This document shows, in pieces, positions 27,244 through 37,414 of a DNA stretch of 47,535 nt. Numbering within the stretch: position 1 is the first letter of the stretch; each line of letters begins with the position of its first letter. This stretch comes from Fidelibacterota bacterium (lineage in GTDB: Bacteria > Fidelibacterota > Marinisomatia > Marinisomatales > UBA1611): assembly GCA_029936885.1 (NCBI GenBank), contig JAPYRR010000007.1, forward strand, positions 1 to 47,535, in the 5' to 3' direction. The notes under the pieces were generated by a model, which was given only the letters and a program-made list of their open reading frames with translations, searched no databases and had not been told where the DNA came from. A program made the position numbers and the translations under genes.

Positions 27244-27615
27244 TTACTTAGGCTTTTTCGCCCCATAACGGGAACGACTTGTTTTACGGTCACTCACTCC
27301 TGCAGTGTCCAATGTACCTCTTATAACATGATATCGAACACCAGGTAAATCTTTTACACGCCCCCCTTCAATAAGAACAATACTATGCTCTTGGAGATTA
27401 TGGCCTTCTCCAGGAATGTAAGCCGCAACTTCCATCCCATTAGTTAACCTAACACGTGCGACTTTTCTAAGCGCTGAGTTCGGTTTTTTAGGCGTTGTTG
27501 TGTACACACGTGTGCACACCCCACGTTTTTGGGGGTTGCTCATAAGTGCCGGCGTGCTTGTTTTCTTTAAAACACGTTTCCGGCCTTTGCGAACTAATTG
27601 ATTTATCGTCGGCAT
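27244..27615 (-). CDS. rpsL: 30S ribosomal protein S12
   Basis: S12 lies at the decoding centre. The 123 aa contain [21 protein letters not shown] and [32 protein letters not shown]. Both lysines whose replacement gives streptomycin resistance in E. coli (in PKKPNS and [10 protein letters not shown]) are the wild-type residue, so a drug-sensitive allele is expected. The gene follows an 80-nt gap after rpoC, the largest in the super-operon, where a weak promoter may sit. The start is ATG. Confidence 0.98.
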   Translation of the reverse strand: MPTINQLVRKGRKRVLKKTSTPALMSNPQKRGVCTRVYTTTPKKPNSALRKVARVRLTNGMEVAAYIPGEGHNLQEHSIVLIEGGRVKDLPGVRYHVIRGTLDTAGVSDRKTSRSRYGAKKPK

Positions 27616-27637
27616 ATCGTTTTATCCAAAGCCTATA

Positions 27638-27667
27638 AAATTACGAAATATTTTGAAAATACTGCAA
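27638..27667 (-). promoter_or_regulatory. Weak candidate internal promoter for the rpsL-rpsG-fusA-tuf segment
   Basis: On the minus strand, TTGCAG and TAATTT are separated by 18 nt within the 80-bp rpoC-rpsL gap. The spacer contains a 13-bp inverted repeat, TATTTTCAAAATA. The start site would give a leader of about 15 nt. The hexamers are partial matches only. Confidence 0.25.
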
Positions 27668-27695
27668 TAGTCATTTGATTTATTTTCATTTAATT

Positions 27696-30600
27696 TTACG
27701 CGACTGCGTCTTCAAGTAAAGAGTCTGAATCATCGTCATTTTCGTGGACTCCAACAAGTATATCTCTAATACCTGGAGTACCAGTTCCAGCAGGGATCAG
27801 TTTTCCAACCGCAACATTTTCCTTTAATCCCAGTAAATAATCTGTTTTACCCGCAGTGGAAGCGTCCGTTAGCACACGAGTAGTTTCTTGGAAAGACGCT
27901 GCAGATATAAAACTTTCTGTATTTAAAGAAGCTCGTGTTATTCCCATCAAAATTGGCTCAAAAGTTGCCGGTTTTGTTTTTCGATAGGTAGCTACTACCA
28001 TCCCACTAAGTTTCAACTCCTTATTGATCTCAAGAAATTCAGAACGATCAATCATGGTTTCTGATTCCAAATCTGAATCACCCACCTTATCTACAATTAC
28101 CATTTTTGAGATTCTTTCATTCTCTGAAAAGAACTCTTTTTTAGAGATTTTATCCTCTTCAAGAAACCATGTGTCACCCGTATCTTTCACGCTTACTTTT
28201 AACATCATCTGGCCCACAATAACTTCAATATGCTTATCATTAATCTTCACGCCTTGGAGACGATAAACTTCCTGTATTTCATTTACTAGATAATCTCTTA
28301 CTGCTGCAGGTCCTAGGACATGTAAAATATCATTAGGAGAAATCGCGCCTTCACAGAGATTTGTTCCAGCATTAACAAAGTCCCCTTCATGCACGATAAC
28401 ATGTTTTCCATAAGGAATTGAGTATGTTCTTTCTTCTCCATCACTCCCCATAACATGAATCTTTCTTACGCCCCGTTTTGTATCACCAAACCGGACATTA
28501 CCATTGATCTCTGACATTACAGCAGGGTTTGATGGTTTCCGAGATTCAAATAATTCCGCGACTCGCGGTAGTCCACCTGTAATATCTCGAGTTTTACCCA
28601 CATCTTTAGGGATCTTAACTAAGGTTTGCCCACGTTCAACAGATTTTTTATCTGTTACAACTAATGTTGCCTTAACTGGGAGAATAGTTCCACCAGCTAA
28701 AATTTTTCCTTTTTTATCGACAATTTCAATATGTGGGCTAAGTTTCCTGTCTCGCGCCTCTACAACAACCATCTGTTTTTTACCGCCTTCTACAGATTCT
28801 ACAGCGTAAGTATCACCTTCAATAAAATCCTTCAATGAAACTAAACCTGTTTCACGCGCTAAAATGATATCCGTATATGGATCCCATTGAATTAATGTAG
28901 TTTTTGCTGGAATTTCATCACCTTCATTTACAAAGACAGTTGATCCATAAGGAACATTAAATGAAGCATTTTGCTTATCGTCCTTATCTAGAATAAAGAG
29001 TTTTGCATGACGAACCATACATCGTCGAACCTTAGTACCTGCTTCATCAATTGTATCTGCAAAATCGTAATTATCAGAGAAATTTACTCTACCAGGTCGT
29101 TTTGTGACCATTTCAGATTGCTCAATAATTCGAGTAGCAGTACCCCCAATATGAAAAGTACGCAATGTTAACTGCGTACCGGGCTCACCAATACTTTGAG
29201 CAGCACGAATACCGACAGCGGTTCCAATATCAACTAATTGATGAGTTGATAGATCCCAACCGTAACATTTTGCACAACATCCACGTTTTGCTTCACAAGT
29301 TAGGATAGACCGGATACGAACATTTTCAACACCACTATCTCCAATCAATTCAGATTCTTCTTCTTCAATGACCGCTCCAGCTTTTACAACAACTTTCCCT
29401 TTCACAATAAAGTCATCAAGTATGGTTCTTCCTAATATTCGGTCAGCTAAAGGCTCTATAATCTCTTCGCCTTCTTTTAAATCTGCAATAAGAATACCAT
29501 TAATTGTGTTACAATCAGTAATATACACAACCACGTCTTGAGCAACATCCACAAGACGACGTGTTAAATATCCTGCATCAGCTGTTTTCAATGCAGTATC
29601 AGCTAATCCTTTCCGAGCTCCGTGAGTCGAAATAAAATATTCAAAAACGGACAATCCTTCTTTAAAGTTTGATGTAATGGGAGATTCAATGATTTCACCC
29701 ACACCGCCTTTCATAGACTTTTTTGGTTTAGCCATTAATCCACGCATCCCCGCTAACTGCTTAATCTGATCTTGAGAACCACGTGCACCGGAATCCGCCA
29801 TCATATATACGGGATTAAATCCATTACGATCTTTTTTTAATGAATCCATCATCGAACCAGCCACACGATTGGTTGCATGTGTCCAAATATCAATGACCTT
29901 ATTATATCTTTCACCATCGGTTAAGATATGACGATCAAATTTGCTTTTTATTTCATCAACTTTAACCTGTGCTTCATTAAGGATTTCATCTTTCCGATCA
30001 GGTATTAAAATATCGCTTATTGCAATCGACACACCACTGATAGTTGCTATTTTGAATCCGAGATCCTTTAATTTATCCAATAAAAGGACAGTTTGATAAT
30101 TTCCTGTAAGCAAATATGCATTGTTTACAACTTGGGTTAATTTCTTTTTATTAATGACTTCATTAACGAAATCTAAGTTTTCTGGGAGGACTGAATTAAA
30201 GATTATTCGCCCAACAGTTGTATTTTTAATCCATTTCCCATTATAACGTACATTTACAATCGCATGGAGGCCTACAGCTTTATTTTCATAAGCCAATACA
30301 CCTTCTTCAATGGAACTAAATAATTTCCCTTCGCCCTTGTCGCCTTCTTTTGGACAAGTCAAATAGTAACATCCCAATACCATATCCTGAGAAGGGACAG
30401 CAATGGGTTGACCATTTGCTGGATGGAGAATATTATGACTAGCCAACATGAGCATCCTTGATTCCATTTGTGCTTCCAAAGAAAGCGGAACGTGAACGGC
30501 CATTTGGTCACCGTCAAAGTCAGCATTAAAAGCTGAACAAACTAATGGGTGCAATCGGATTGCTTTACCATCTACAAGAACAGGCTGAAATGCCTGAATC

Positions 30601-31943
30601 CCTAATCTATGAAGAGTAGGTGCACGATTGAGAAGGACAGGATGGTCTTCTACAACATATTCTAAAACTTTATATACAACCGGCTCACGGTTTTCGACCA
30701 TGAGTTTTGCACTTCTTGGTGTTTGGGTATAACCGCGTGCCATCAGTTCATGAATCATATGTGGCTTGAATAATTCGAGTGCCATATTTTTAGGCAATCC
30801 ACATTCATGAAGTTTCAAGCTCGGCCCAACAACAATTACGGAACGACCGGAATAGTCAACTCTTTTTCCAAGTAAATTTTGACGAAATCGACCAGTTTTT
30901 CCACGAAGCATATCGGAAAGCGATTTCAATGGACGTCGAGAGCCACTACGAATTGCAGTTTTCCGTCTATTATTATCAAATAAAGCATCAACAGCTTCCT
31001 GAAGCATCCGTTTTTCATTTCTTAAAATGACGTCAGGAGCATTTATTTCCATTAATTGCTTGAGGCGATTATTACGAATAATGATCCGTCGATATAAATC
31101 GTTCAAATCAGAAGCTGCAAACCGACCACCTTCCAGTGGTACCAAAGGACGTAATTCGGGGGGAATTACAGGTAAAATTGAAACAATCATCCATTCAGGT
31201 TTATTTAAACGCTTTTTAGTTGGATCAGGTACGAAGGATTGAACAACTTTCATACGCTTTAAGGCATCTGCTCTTTTTTGCTTCGATTTGGATGTTTTAA
31301 CAATATCCACCAATTCTTTTTTCAAATCGGGAATGCTCATCCGAGAAAGCATTTCTTTCATGGCTTCGCCACCCATGGTCGCATAAAAATAATTTTCATT
31401 ATCTCTATCTTCCTCTGAAACGGCCATATAACCATGCTGTTGCTCAATTTCAAGGTATTCATCTTCATCAATCATTTGAAAAGGCTCTAACCCACTTCCA
31501 CCCGGCTCAATAACCATAAACATTTCATAATAAATGACACGCTCAAGCTCTTTGGTACTTTTGCCCGAAAGATAACTTATTTTACTTGGGATAGATCGAA
31601 GATACCAAATGTGAACAACAGGTACAGCAAGAGTAATATGACCCATGCGTTGGCGTCGAACCTTTTTACGAGTTACCTCTACGCCACAACGGTCACAAAT
31701 AATTCCACGGTAACGGATACCTTTATATTTACCGCAATGACATTCATAGTCTTTGACCGGTCCAAAGATCTTTTCACAAAAAAGACCATCTTTTTCTGGT
31801 TTATAGGAACGGTAATTAATTGTCTCCGGTTTTAGGACCTCGCCGTAAGAACGAGCAAGAATCATTTCTGGAGACGCTAATCCAATTGTGATTGAACTAA
31901 ATGATTTTGATGTGTCAATACTGGTTGATTGAATGTAAGTCAA
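27696..31943 (-). CDS. rpoC: DNA-directed RNA polymerase subunit beta-prime
   Basis: Beta-prime holds the catalytic Mg site of RNA polymerase. The 1415 aa are in one piece. The N-terminal zinc site is CHCGKYKGIRYRGIICDRCGV (Cys68, 70, 83, 86). The active-site motif is NADFDGDQM. The trigger-loop and bridge-helix region includes SGARGSQDQIKQLAGMRGLM, and the second zinc site includes CEAKRGCCAKCYG. The start is TTG (31943) with GGGAG 8 nt upstream; the first ATG would cut off the conserved ITIGLASPE segment. The C-terminus is acidic (ENDDDSDSLLEDAVA). It follows rpoB by 17 nt. Confidence 0.98.
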   Translation of the reverse strand: MTYIQSTSIDTSKSFSSITIGLASPEMILARSYGEVLKPETINYRSYKPEKDGLFCEKIFGPVKDYECHCGKYKGIRYRGIICDRCGVEVTRKKVRRQRMGHITLAVPVVHIWYLRSIPSKISYLSGKSTKELERVIYYEMFMVIEPGGSGLEPFQMIDEDEYLEIEQQHGYMAVSEEDRDNENYFYATMGGEAMKEMLSRMSIPDLKKELVDIVKTSKSKQKRADALKRMKVVQSFVPDPTKKRLNKPEWMIVSILPVIPPELRPLVPLEGGRFAASDLNDLYRRIIIRNNRLKQLMEINAPDVILRNEKRMLQEAVDALFDNNRRKTAIRSGSRRPLKSLSDMLRGKTGRFRQNLLGKRVDYSGRSVIVVGPSLKLHECGLPKNMALELFKPHMIHELMARGYTQTPRSAKLMVENREPVVYKVLEYVVEDHPVLLNRAPTLHRLGIQAFQPVLVDGKAIRLHPLVCSAFNADFDGDQMAVHVPLSLEAQMESRMLMLASHNILHPANGQPIAVPSQDMVLGCYYLTCPKEGDKGEGKLFSSIEEGVLAYENKAVGLHAIVNVRYNGKWIKNTTVGRIIFNSVLPENLDFVNEVINKKKLTQVVNNAYLLTGNYQTVLLLDKLKDLGFKIATISGVSIAISDILIPDRKDEILNEAQVKVDEIKSKFDRHILTDGERYNKVIDIWTHATNRVAGSMMDSLKKDRNGFNPVYMMADSGARGSQDQIKQLAGMRGLMAKPKKSMKGGVGEIIESPITSNFKEGLSVFEYFISTHGARKGLADTALKTADAGYLTRRLVDVAQDVVVYITDCNTINGILIADLKEGEEIIEPLADRILGRTILDDFIVKGKVVVKAGAVIEEEESELIGDSGVENVRIRSILTCEAKRGCCAKCYGWDLSTHQLVDIGTAVGIRAAQSIGEPGTQLTLRTFHIGGTATRIIEQSEMVTKRPGRVNFSDNYDFADTIDEAGTKVRRCMVRHAKLFILDKDDKQNASFNVPYGSTVFVNEGDEIPAKTTLIQWDPYTDIILARETGLVSLKDFIEGDTYAVESVEGGKKQMVVVEARDRKLSPHIEIVDKKGKILAGGTILPVKATLVVTDKKSVERGQTLVKIPKDVGKTRDITGGLPRVAELFESRKPSNPAVMSEINGNVRFGDTKRGVRKIHVMGSDGEERTYSIPYGKHVIVHEGDFVNAGTNLCEGAISPNDILHVLGPAAVRDYLVNEIQEVYRLQGVKINDKHIEVIVGQMMLKVSVKDTGDTWFLEEDKISKKEFFSENERISKMVIVDKVGDSDLESETMIDRSEFLEINKELKLSGMVVATYRKTKPATFEPILMGITRASLNTESFISAASFQETTRVLTDASTAGKTDYLLGLKENVAVGKLIPAGTGTPGIRDILVGVHENDDDSDSLLEDAVA

Positions 31944-31960
31944 AGTTAGTACTCCCTGGG

Positions 31961-34900
31961 TTAATCCAGTTCTACATCAATGCAAAGACCTTGAAGTTCT
32001 TTGATCATTACATTGAAAGATTCAGGTGATGAGAATTCAGGCATTTGTTCGCCGCGAACGATTGAGTTATAGACTTTTGATCGGCCTTCAACATCATCGG
32101 ACTTCACGGTTAATAACTCATGAAGTGTATGAGCTGCACCATAAGCCTGCAGAGCCCAAACTTCCATTTCACCTAAACGCTGTCCACCAAATTGAGCTTT
32201 TCCACCCAATGGTTGTTGCGTTATAAGTGAATAAGGCCCCGTTGAACGCGCATGCATTTTATCGTCAACCATATGGCTCAATTTCAACATATAAATGTTT
32301 CCAATTGTAACCGGATTGTCAAAGTACTCACCGGTTATACCATCGATTAAACGAGCTTTACCTGATTGGGGAAGACCTGCTTTCTCAAGTTCTTTCAAAA
32401 CATCATCAGGTGTAGCACCATCAAATACTGGTGTTGCAAATTTTTGTCCAGTGACTTCGCCAACCCATCCAAGCATGGTTTCATATAATTGCCCCAAGTT
32501 CATCCGAGATGGTACACCCAACGGATTTAAGACAATATCTACGGGGGACCCATCTTCCATAAACGGCATATCTTCTTCTGGAACGATTGTCGCAACGATA
32601 CCTTTGTTACCATGGCGACCGGCCATTTTATCACCCACTGAAATTTTTCGCTTTTGAGCGACAAAGACTTTAGCCAATTTTAAAATCCCGGGTTGGAGTT
32701 CATCACCGATTCGAAGTTTGAAAATCTCACGTTCAAGATTTGTTTCAATTCGAGCCCACTCTTCCCTAAAAGATCGCCAAACAGCTTTAATCTTTTTCCA
32801 GACTGCAACATCTTCAATCCAAGATTCGTCTTGTGCAAAACGCTCCATGTCGAAGCTGTTTATTCTCTTTAAAGTAAGTGTGGTGGATTTTTTAATCAGG
32901 GTTTTTTCTGATGATAAATCACGGATACCGTTTGAAATCTGATCTTTCAATAAATTTGTCAGTTTTTCGTCTCGGGATGCTTTTAATAGTTTTTTTGATT
33001 CTCCAGCATTTTTTTGAAATAGAAGGATCTGTTCTCGCTCTTCTTTTTTAGTTCTTTTTGCCTGTTTTTCAAAAAGTTGTGTTTTAATAACCACTCCTCT
33101 TATTCCAGGTTCAGCTTTTTTAGAAGCATCTTTTACTTCTCCAGCTTTTTCACCAAAAATTGCTCTCAGAAGTTTTTCTTCTGGTGTAGGATCTGTTTCA
33201 CCTTTCGGCGTTACTTTCCCGATCAGGATATCTCCTTCTGCAACACGTGCACCTACACGAATTATACCGGATTCATCCAGATCTTTTGTCGCTTCTTCGC
33301 TCACATTTGGAATTTCAGGAGTCAATTCTTCTTGACCACGTTTCGTATCACGAACTTCAAGTTCAATTTCATTACAATGAACTGAACTGAGAATGTCATC
33401 CTTTACCAATCTTTCACTGATAACAATAGCATCTTCAAAATTGTAACCTCTCCAAGGCATAAATGCCACACGGATATTAGATCCTAATGCTAGTTCACCA
33501 TTTTCAGTTGCAGCACCATCAGCTATAACATCGCCTTCCTTAACTTGTGTTCCCTGGCTAATAATGGGTCTTTGGTTATGAACAGTATTTTGATTCGTTC
33601 TCTTAAATTTCTTGAGTTTGATTTCGACTATATTTTCACCTTCGAAGAGAGCCAATGAATCCATCACATCCTTGCGTTTGATAAGGATTTTTTCAGAATC
33701 AACATAAGTAATTCTTCCTGCGACAGGAGATGCAACAGCGGATCGTGAATCAACAGCTACCTTAGCTTCAATGCCTGTACCAACAATGGGCGCTTGCGGC
33801 TTCATCAATGGAACGGCTTGGCGTTGCATATTTGATCCCATTAATGCACGGTTAGCATCATCATGCTCTAAAAAAGGAATTAATGCGGCAGCGACACTCA
33901 AAATCTGATTTGGAGATACCTCAACAAAATTCACATCACCAGGACTTACCATTGGAAAATCACCTTTAACACGTGCTCGGATTTTTTCTTGAATCAATTT
34001 ACCCTTTTCGTCTCTTTCTGTTGATGCCTGTGCAACAAGCACACGATCTTCATCATCAGCAGATAGGTATTGGATCTTATTGGTAACAACGGAGTCACCT
34101 AATAGCTTCCGAACCTTACGATAAGGCGATTCAATAAAACCATGATCATTTACCTCTGCAAACATTGCTAATGATGAAATCAATCCAATGTTTGGACCCT
34201 CAGGTGTTTCAATAGGACAAAGACGTCCATAATGAGTATAGTGAACATCCCTAACCTCGAAACCGGCTCTTTCACGAGTCAACCCACCAGGCCCAAGTGC
34301 AGAAATACGTCTTTTATGAGTGATTTCAGCAAGTGGATTAGTTTGATCACCAAATTGAGAAAGCTGCGATGTTCCAAAGAATGTATTAATCACAGTTGTT
34401 ACAACACGAGAATTAATTAAATCCTGTGGTGTAATACTTTCGGACTCACGCAAATTCATTCTTTCATGAATTGTACGTATCATTCTACTCAATGCAACAC
34501 TGAATTGGTTGGTTAATTGCTCTCCAATGGTTTTTACGCGACGATTTCCGAGATGGTCAATATCGTCAACACCTCTTTCGCCCTTGCGCATTTCAATTAG
34601 AAAATTTATCACCTGAATAATATCATCCATGGTTAAGACGGTATCTTCTACTGGAACATCCAAATTAAATTGCTGATTTAAGCGGTAGCGCCCAACTTGA
34701 CCAAGGTCATATTTTTTAGGGCTAAAGAAAATCCTCTCAATAAATTTTTGAGCTGTTTCCAGATTCGGCGGCTCACTTGCACGTATAAGTTGATATACGG
34801 CAGCCAATGCTTCCTCTGTACTACGAGTTGGATCTTTTTCTATTGTATTTAATAGCAACATTGAATGGAAGTTTTTATTTCCATCTACTACATGTATTTC

Positions 34901-35737
34901 AGTGATACCAGCTTCTTTTAATTCTTCTGCATTTTCTACGGTTAATTCAGTTCCACCTTCAAAAAAGATTTCACCTGTTCGTGTATCAACAATATCTTCA
35001 GTCACTGTAGCACCAATATATTGATTAATGTCTACTTTTTTCAGATTTAAAGATTTCATTGACCCAAATGCATTAAAAATATCAGTATTGGTTGAATATC
35101 CAAGAGCTCTCAATAACATCGTTACAGGGAATTTCCTACGACGGTCAATAATCACAAATAAACAATCATTTATGTCTGTCGTAAAATCTACCCAAGATCC
35201 CCGCGCTGGAATTATTCTAGCTTGATACAGTTTTGTACCATTCGGGTGAATAGATTCATCAAAGAATACACCCGGAGATCGTTGGAGCTGAGATACAATG
35301 ACCCGTTCGGCACCATTAATAATAAAGGTTCCTTTGTCAGTCATATAAGGGATATTTCCAAAATACACATCCTGTTCAATACTTTGGGCATATTCGTTCT
35401 TATTATTCTCGTCCGTAATATGCAAAGCCAAACGAACGCGGAGTGGTGCGGAATAAGTTACACCACGATCCAAACATTCGTCTGGTGTGTATTTTGGTTG
35501 TCCTAAATAATATGTTTTATATTGTAGGACATAATTCCGATGAGAATCCTCTATCGGAAATACATTATTAAAAACTCCCTCAAGTCCAATAGGTTTCCGC
35601 GCTTCCTGAGGAATCCATTCCTGCAGGAATTGCTGATAAGCCCTTGTTTGAATAGAGAGAAGATCTGGTACGTCCACGAAAGCAGGAATCTTGGAAAAAG
35701 AAATCCGCCCGTTGGATTGAGTCGTTGTGGCTCCCAA
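31961..35737 (-). CDS. rpoB: DNA-directed RNA polymerase subunit beta
   Basis: Beta forms one pincer and much of the active-site cleft of RNA polymerase. The 1258 aa include the rifampicin region GTSQLSQFGDQTNPLAEITHKRRISALGPGGLTRERAG. The main resistance positions (Asp516, His526 and Ser531 in E. coli numbering) are wild-type; Gly replaces Met515. GRHGNKGI and the C-terminal STGPYSLITQQPLGGKAQFGGQRLGEMEVWAL are invariant. The start is TTG (35737) with GGGAGG 5 nt upstream. A lysine/glutamate-rich helical stretch (about residues 880-1000) lies before GDKMAGRHG. It follows rplL by 53 nt. Confidence 0.98.
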   Translation of the reverse strand: MGATTTQSNGRISFSKIPAFVDVPDLLSIQTRAYQQFLQEWIPQEARKPIGLEGVFNNVFPIEDSHRNYVLQYKTYYLGQPKYTPDECLDRGVTYSAPLRVRLALHITDENNKNEYAQSIEQDVYFGNIPYMTDKGTFIINGAERVIVSQLQRSPGVFFDESIHPNGTKLYQARIIPARGSWVDFTTDINDCLFVIIDRRRKFPVTMLLRALGYSTNTDIFNAFGSMKSLNLKKVDINQYIGATVTEDIVDTRTGEIFFEGGTELTVENAEELKEAGITEIHVVDGNKNFHSMLLLNTIEKDPTRSTEEALAAVYQLIRASEPPNLETAQKFIERIFFSPKKYDLGQVGRYRLNQQFNLDVPVEDTVLTMDDIIQVINFLIEMRKGERGVDDIDHLGNRRVKTIGEQLTNQFSVALSRMIRTIHERMNLRESESITPQDLINSRVVTTVINTFFGTSQLSQFGDQTNPLAEITHKRRISALGPGGLTRERAGFEVRDVHYTHYGRLCPIETPEGPNIGLISSLAMFAEVNDHGFIESPYRKVRKLLGDSVVTNKIQYLSADDEDRVLVAQASTERDEKGKLIQEKIRARVKGDFPMVSPGDVNFVEVSPNQILSVAAALIPFLEHDDANRALMGSNMQRQAVPLMKPQAPIVGTGIEAKVAVDSRSAVASPVAGRITYVDSEKILIKRKDVMDSLALFEGENIVEIKLKKFKRTNQNTVHNQRPIISQGTQVKEGDVIADGAATENGELALGSNIRVAFMPWRGYNFEDAIVISERLVKDDILSSVHCNEIELEVRDTKRGQEELTPEIPNVSEEATKDLDESGIIRVGARVAEGDILIGKVTPKGETDPTPEEKLLRAIFGEKAGEVKDASKKAEPGIRGVVIKTQLFEKQAKRTKKEEREQILLFQKNAGESKKLLKASRDEKLTNLLKDQISNGIRDLSSEKTLIKKSTTLTLKRINSFDMERFAQDESWIEDVAVWKKIKAVWRSFREEWARIETNLEREIFKLRIGDELQPGILKLAKVFVAQKRKISVGDKMAGRHGNKGIVATIVPEEDMPFMEDGSPVDIVLNPLGVPSRMNLGQLYETMLGWVGEVTGQKFATPVFDGATPDDVLKELEKAGLPQSGKARLIDGITGEYFDNPVTIGNIYMLKLSHMVDDKMHARSTGPYSLITQQPLGGKAQFGGQRLGEMEVWALQAYGAAHTLHELLTVKSDDVEGRSKVYNSIVRGEQMPEFSSPESFNVMIKELQGLCIDVELD

Positions 35738-35790
35738 TTAAGCCTCCCGAATTTTAATTAGAAAAAGAATAAAAGTTATGATAATTGAAC

Positions 35791-36165
35791 TTATGCTAGT
35801 TCAACTTCGGCACCTGCTTCTTCAAGCTGTGCTTTAATATCGTTTGCTTCTGATTCAGAAATACCTTCTTTCACGGCTTTCGGCGCAGAATCAACTAATT
35901 CCTTTGCTTCTTTCAATCCCAAAGCAGTTATACTACGAACAGTTTTAATCACATTGATTTTTGCCTGTCCTACTGATTTAAGAATAACATCAAATTCGGT
36001 TTTTTCAGCTGCGGCTGCTTCACCTGCTGCAGGTGCGACTGCTACGGCAACAGGGGCTACTGCTGTTACACCAAATTTGTCTTCGATTTCACTGATGAGT
36101 TCTGAGATTTCTATCATATTTGATTCTTCAAGATATGAGAGAACGTCTGCTCGAGTAACTGCCAT
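35791..36165 (-). CDS. rplL: 50S ribosomal protein L7/L12
   Basis: L12 dimers form the mobile stalk that recruits GTPase factors. The 124 aa have an N-terminal dimer domain, an alanine-rich hinge ([16 protein letters not shown]), and the C-terminal domain [48 protein letters not shown]. It follows rplJ by 29 nt. The 53-nt gap before rpoB has only a 5-bp A/T hairpin, not a convincing attenuator. The start is ATG. Confidence 0.98.
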   Translation of the reverse strand: MAVTRADVLSYLEESNMIEISELISEIEDKFGVTAVAPVAVAVAPAAGEAAAAEKTEFDVILKSVGQAKINVIKTVRSITALGLKEAKELVDSAPKAVKEGISESEANDIKAQLEEAGAEVELA

Positions 36166-36194
36166 TTGGACTACTCCTTACGGTTTTTTTAAGA

Positions 36195-36710
36195 TTAAGA
36201 TTTTTTTTCTTTTAAACTATTCAATACGCCAATCGCATTCTGTAACGGCGAAACGAGTGTGGACACCAATTTCTGCAATGGACTACTAAGCATTGCAACA
36301 AGCTGAGAAAGTAATTCTTCCTTACTTGGCATATCGGCTAACTTTTTGAATTCTTCTCCTGGAAGAAATTCACCTTCAAATAAAATACCCTTTACAGTAG
36401 GTAAATCATTATCCTTTGTGAATTCTTTAATAACTTTCGCTGGCGCAACGGGTTCATCATACGAGATGGCAATTGCAGTTGACCCAGTCAATACTTCACT
36501 AAGCCCACTAATATTATTTTGCTCAGCTGCTAATTTTATGAGTGTATTTTTTGCAACTTTATATTCTACATTTGCTTTAAAAAATTCACTGCGAAGTTTT
36601 GTGATATCACCAACATTAAGCCCATGATATTCAGTAAAATAGACTGCTTTAGCCTTCGAGAAGGTCTCTTTCAGTTCACTTACTTGATCTATATTTTTTG
36701 TATTAGGCAT
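36195..36710 (-). CDS. rplJ: 50S ribosomal protein L10
   Basis: L10 anchors the L12 stalk to 23S rRNA. The 171 aa show VYFTEYHGLNVGDITKLRSEFFKANVEYKVAKNTLIKLA and a C-terminal helix that binds L12 dimers (LSSPLQKLVSTLVSPLQNAIGVLNSLKEK). It starts only 4 nt after rplA, so the long rplJ leader used for L10 autoregulation in E. coli is absent. The start is ATG. Confidence 0.97.
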   Translation of the reverse strand: MPNTKNIDQVSELKETFSKAKAVYFTEYHGLNVGDITKLRSEFFKANVEYKVAKNTLIKLAAEQNNISGLSEVLTGSTAIAISYDEPVAPAKVIKEFTKDNDLPTVKGILFEGEFLPGEEFKKLADMPSKEELLSQLVAMLSSPLQKLVSTLVSPLQNAIGVLNSLKEKKS

Positions 36711-36714
36711 ACCT

Positions 36715-37404
36715 TTACCTTATGGATGAATGATCAATTTGAATTCCAGGCCCCATTGTAGATGAAACAGACATTTTTTCTAAAAACTGTCCTTTCACCG
36801 ATGCAGGACGCGCTTTCATAATTGTATCATAAACAGTCTGAATATTTTCGACTAATTTTTCTGTACCAAATGAAACTTTTCCGCAGGTAACATGGATGAT
36901 TCCTGTTTTTTCAACTCGTAGTTCAACTTGCCCCGCTTTTAAATCTTTTACAGCTTTTGCAACATCCATAGTTACTGTACCACTTTTTGGGTTTGGCATT
37001 AACCCTTTTGGCCCAAGGATTCTACCCAACTTACCTAATTCACCCATCATGTCTGGAGTGGCAACAATTTTATCTACCTCAGTCCATCCATTTTTGATTT
37101 TTGTCAAATAATCTTTATTCCCGACAAAATCTGCACCAGCTTCTTGAGCTTCTTTTTCTTTTGGGCCCTGCGTCAAAACTAAAACTGTTATTGCTTTACC
37201 TGTCCCATGTGGAAGTGGCGTAGTTACTCGAATATTTTCTTCGGCATGTCTTGGGTCCACATTTAGATTCATCGCCAAATCAACACTTTCATCAAATTTG
37301 CTGAATTTAAATTTCTGGACTAAATCCATTGCTTCCTGCAAAACATAAGTCTTAGACCTATCCAAGCCTTCATTTACAGATTTCATATTTTTTGATAGAT
37401 TCAT
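36715..37404 (-). CDS. rplA: 50S ribosomal protein L1
   Basis: L1 forms the mobile stalk at the E site and can repress the L11 operon. The track extends to 37446, but that portion overlaps rplK and does not match L1. ATG 37404 gives 229 aa beginning [20 protein letters not shown], the usual length. Landmarks are [49 protein letters not shown] and [16 protein letters not shown]. It lies 10 nt after rplK. Confidence 0.97.
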   Translation of the reverse strand: MNLSKNMKSVNEGLDRSKTYVLQEAMDLVQKFKFSKFDESVDLAMNLNVDPRHAEENIRVTTPLPHGTGKAITVLVLTQGPKEKEAQEAGADFVGNKDYLTKIKNGWTEVDKIVATPDMMGELGKLGRILGPKGLMPNPKSGTVTMDVAKAVKDLKAGQVELRVEKTGIIHVTCGKVSFGTEKLVENIQTVYDTIMKARPASVKGQFLEKMSVSSTMGPGIQIDHSSIR

Positions 37405-37414
37405 TTTAAAAACC

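Larger units (their letters stand above)
23436..32026. repeat. Long direct repeat, copy 1 (tuf-fusA-rpsG-rpsL-rpoC-3' rpoB)
   Basis: This 8,591-bp segment appears again at 38945-47535 with a constant offset of 15,509. All translated genes and all shadow ORFs in the track are identical between copies. The gaps I compared by eye (fusA-tuf, rpsG-fusA, rpoC-rpsL, rpoB-rpoC) are identical too. The left boundary falls in the tuf stop codon; the right boundary is set only by the window end. Confidence 0.95.

Noticed and set aside
35738-35790. Attenuator between rplL and rpoB, as in E. coli
   Set aside because: Only a 5-bp AAGTT/AACTT hairpin with a 10-nt loop is present. It is too weak to call.
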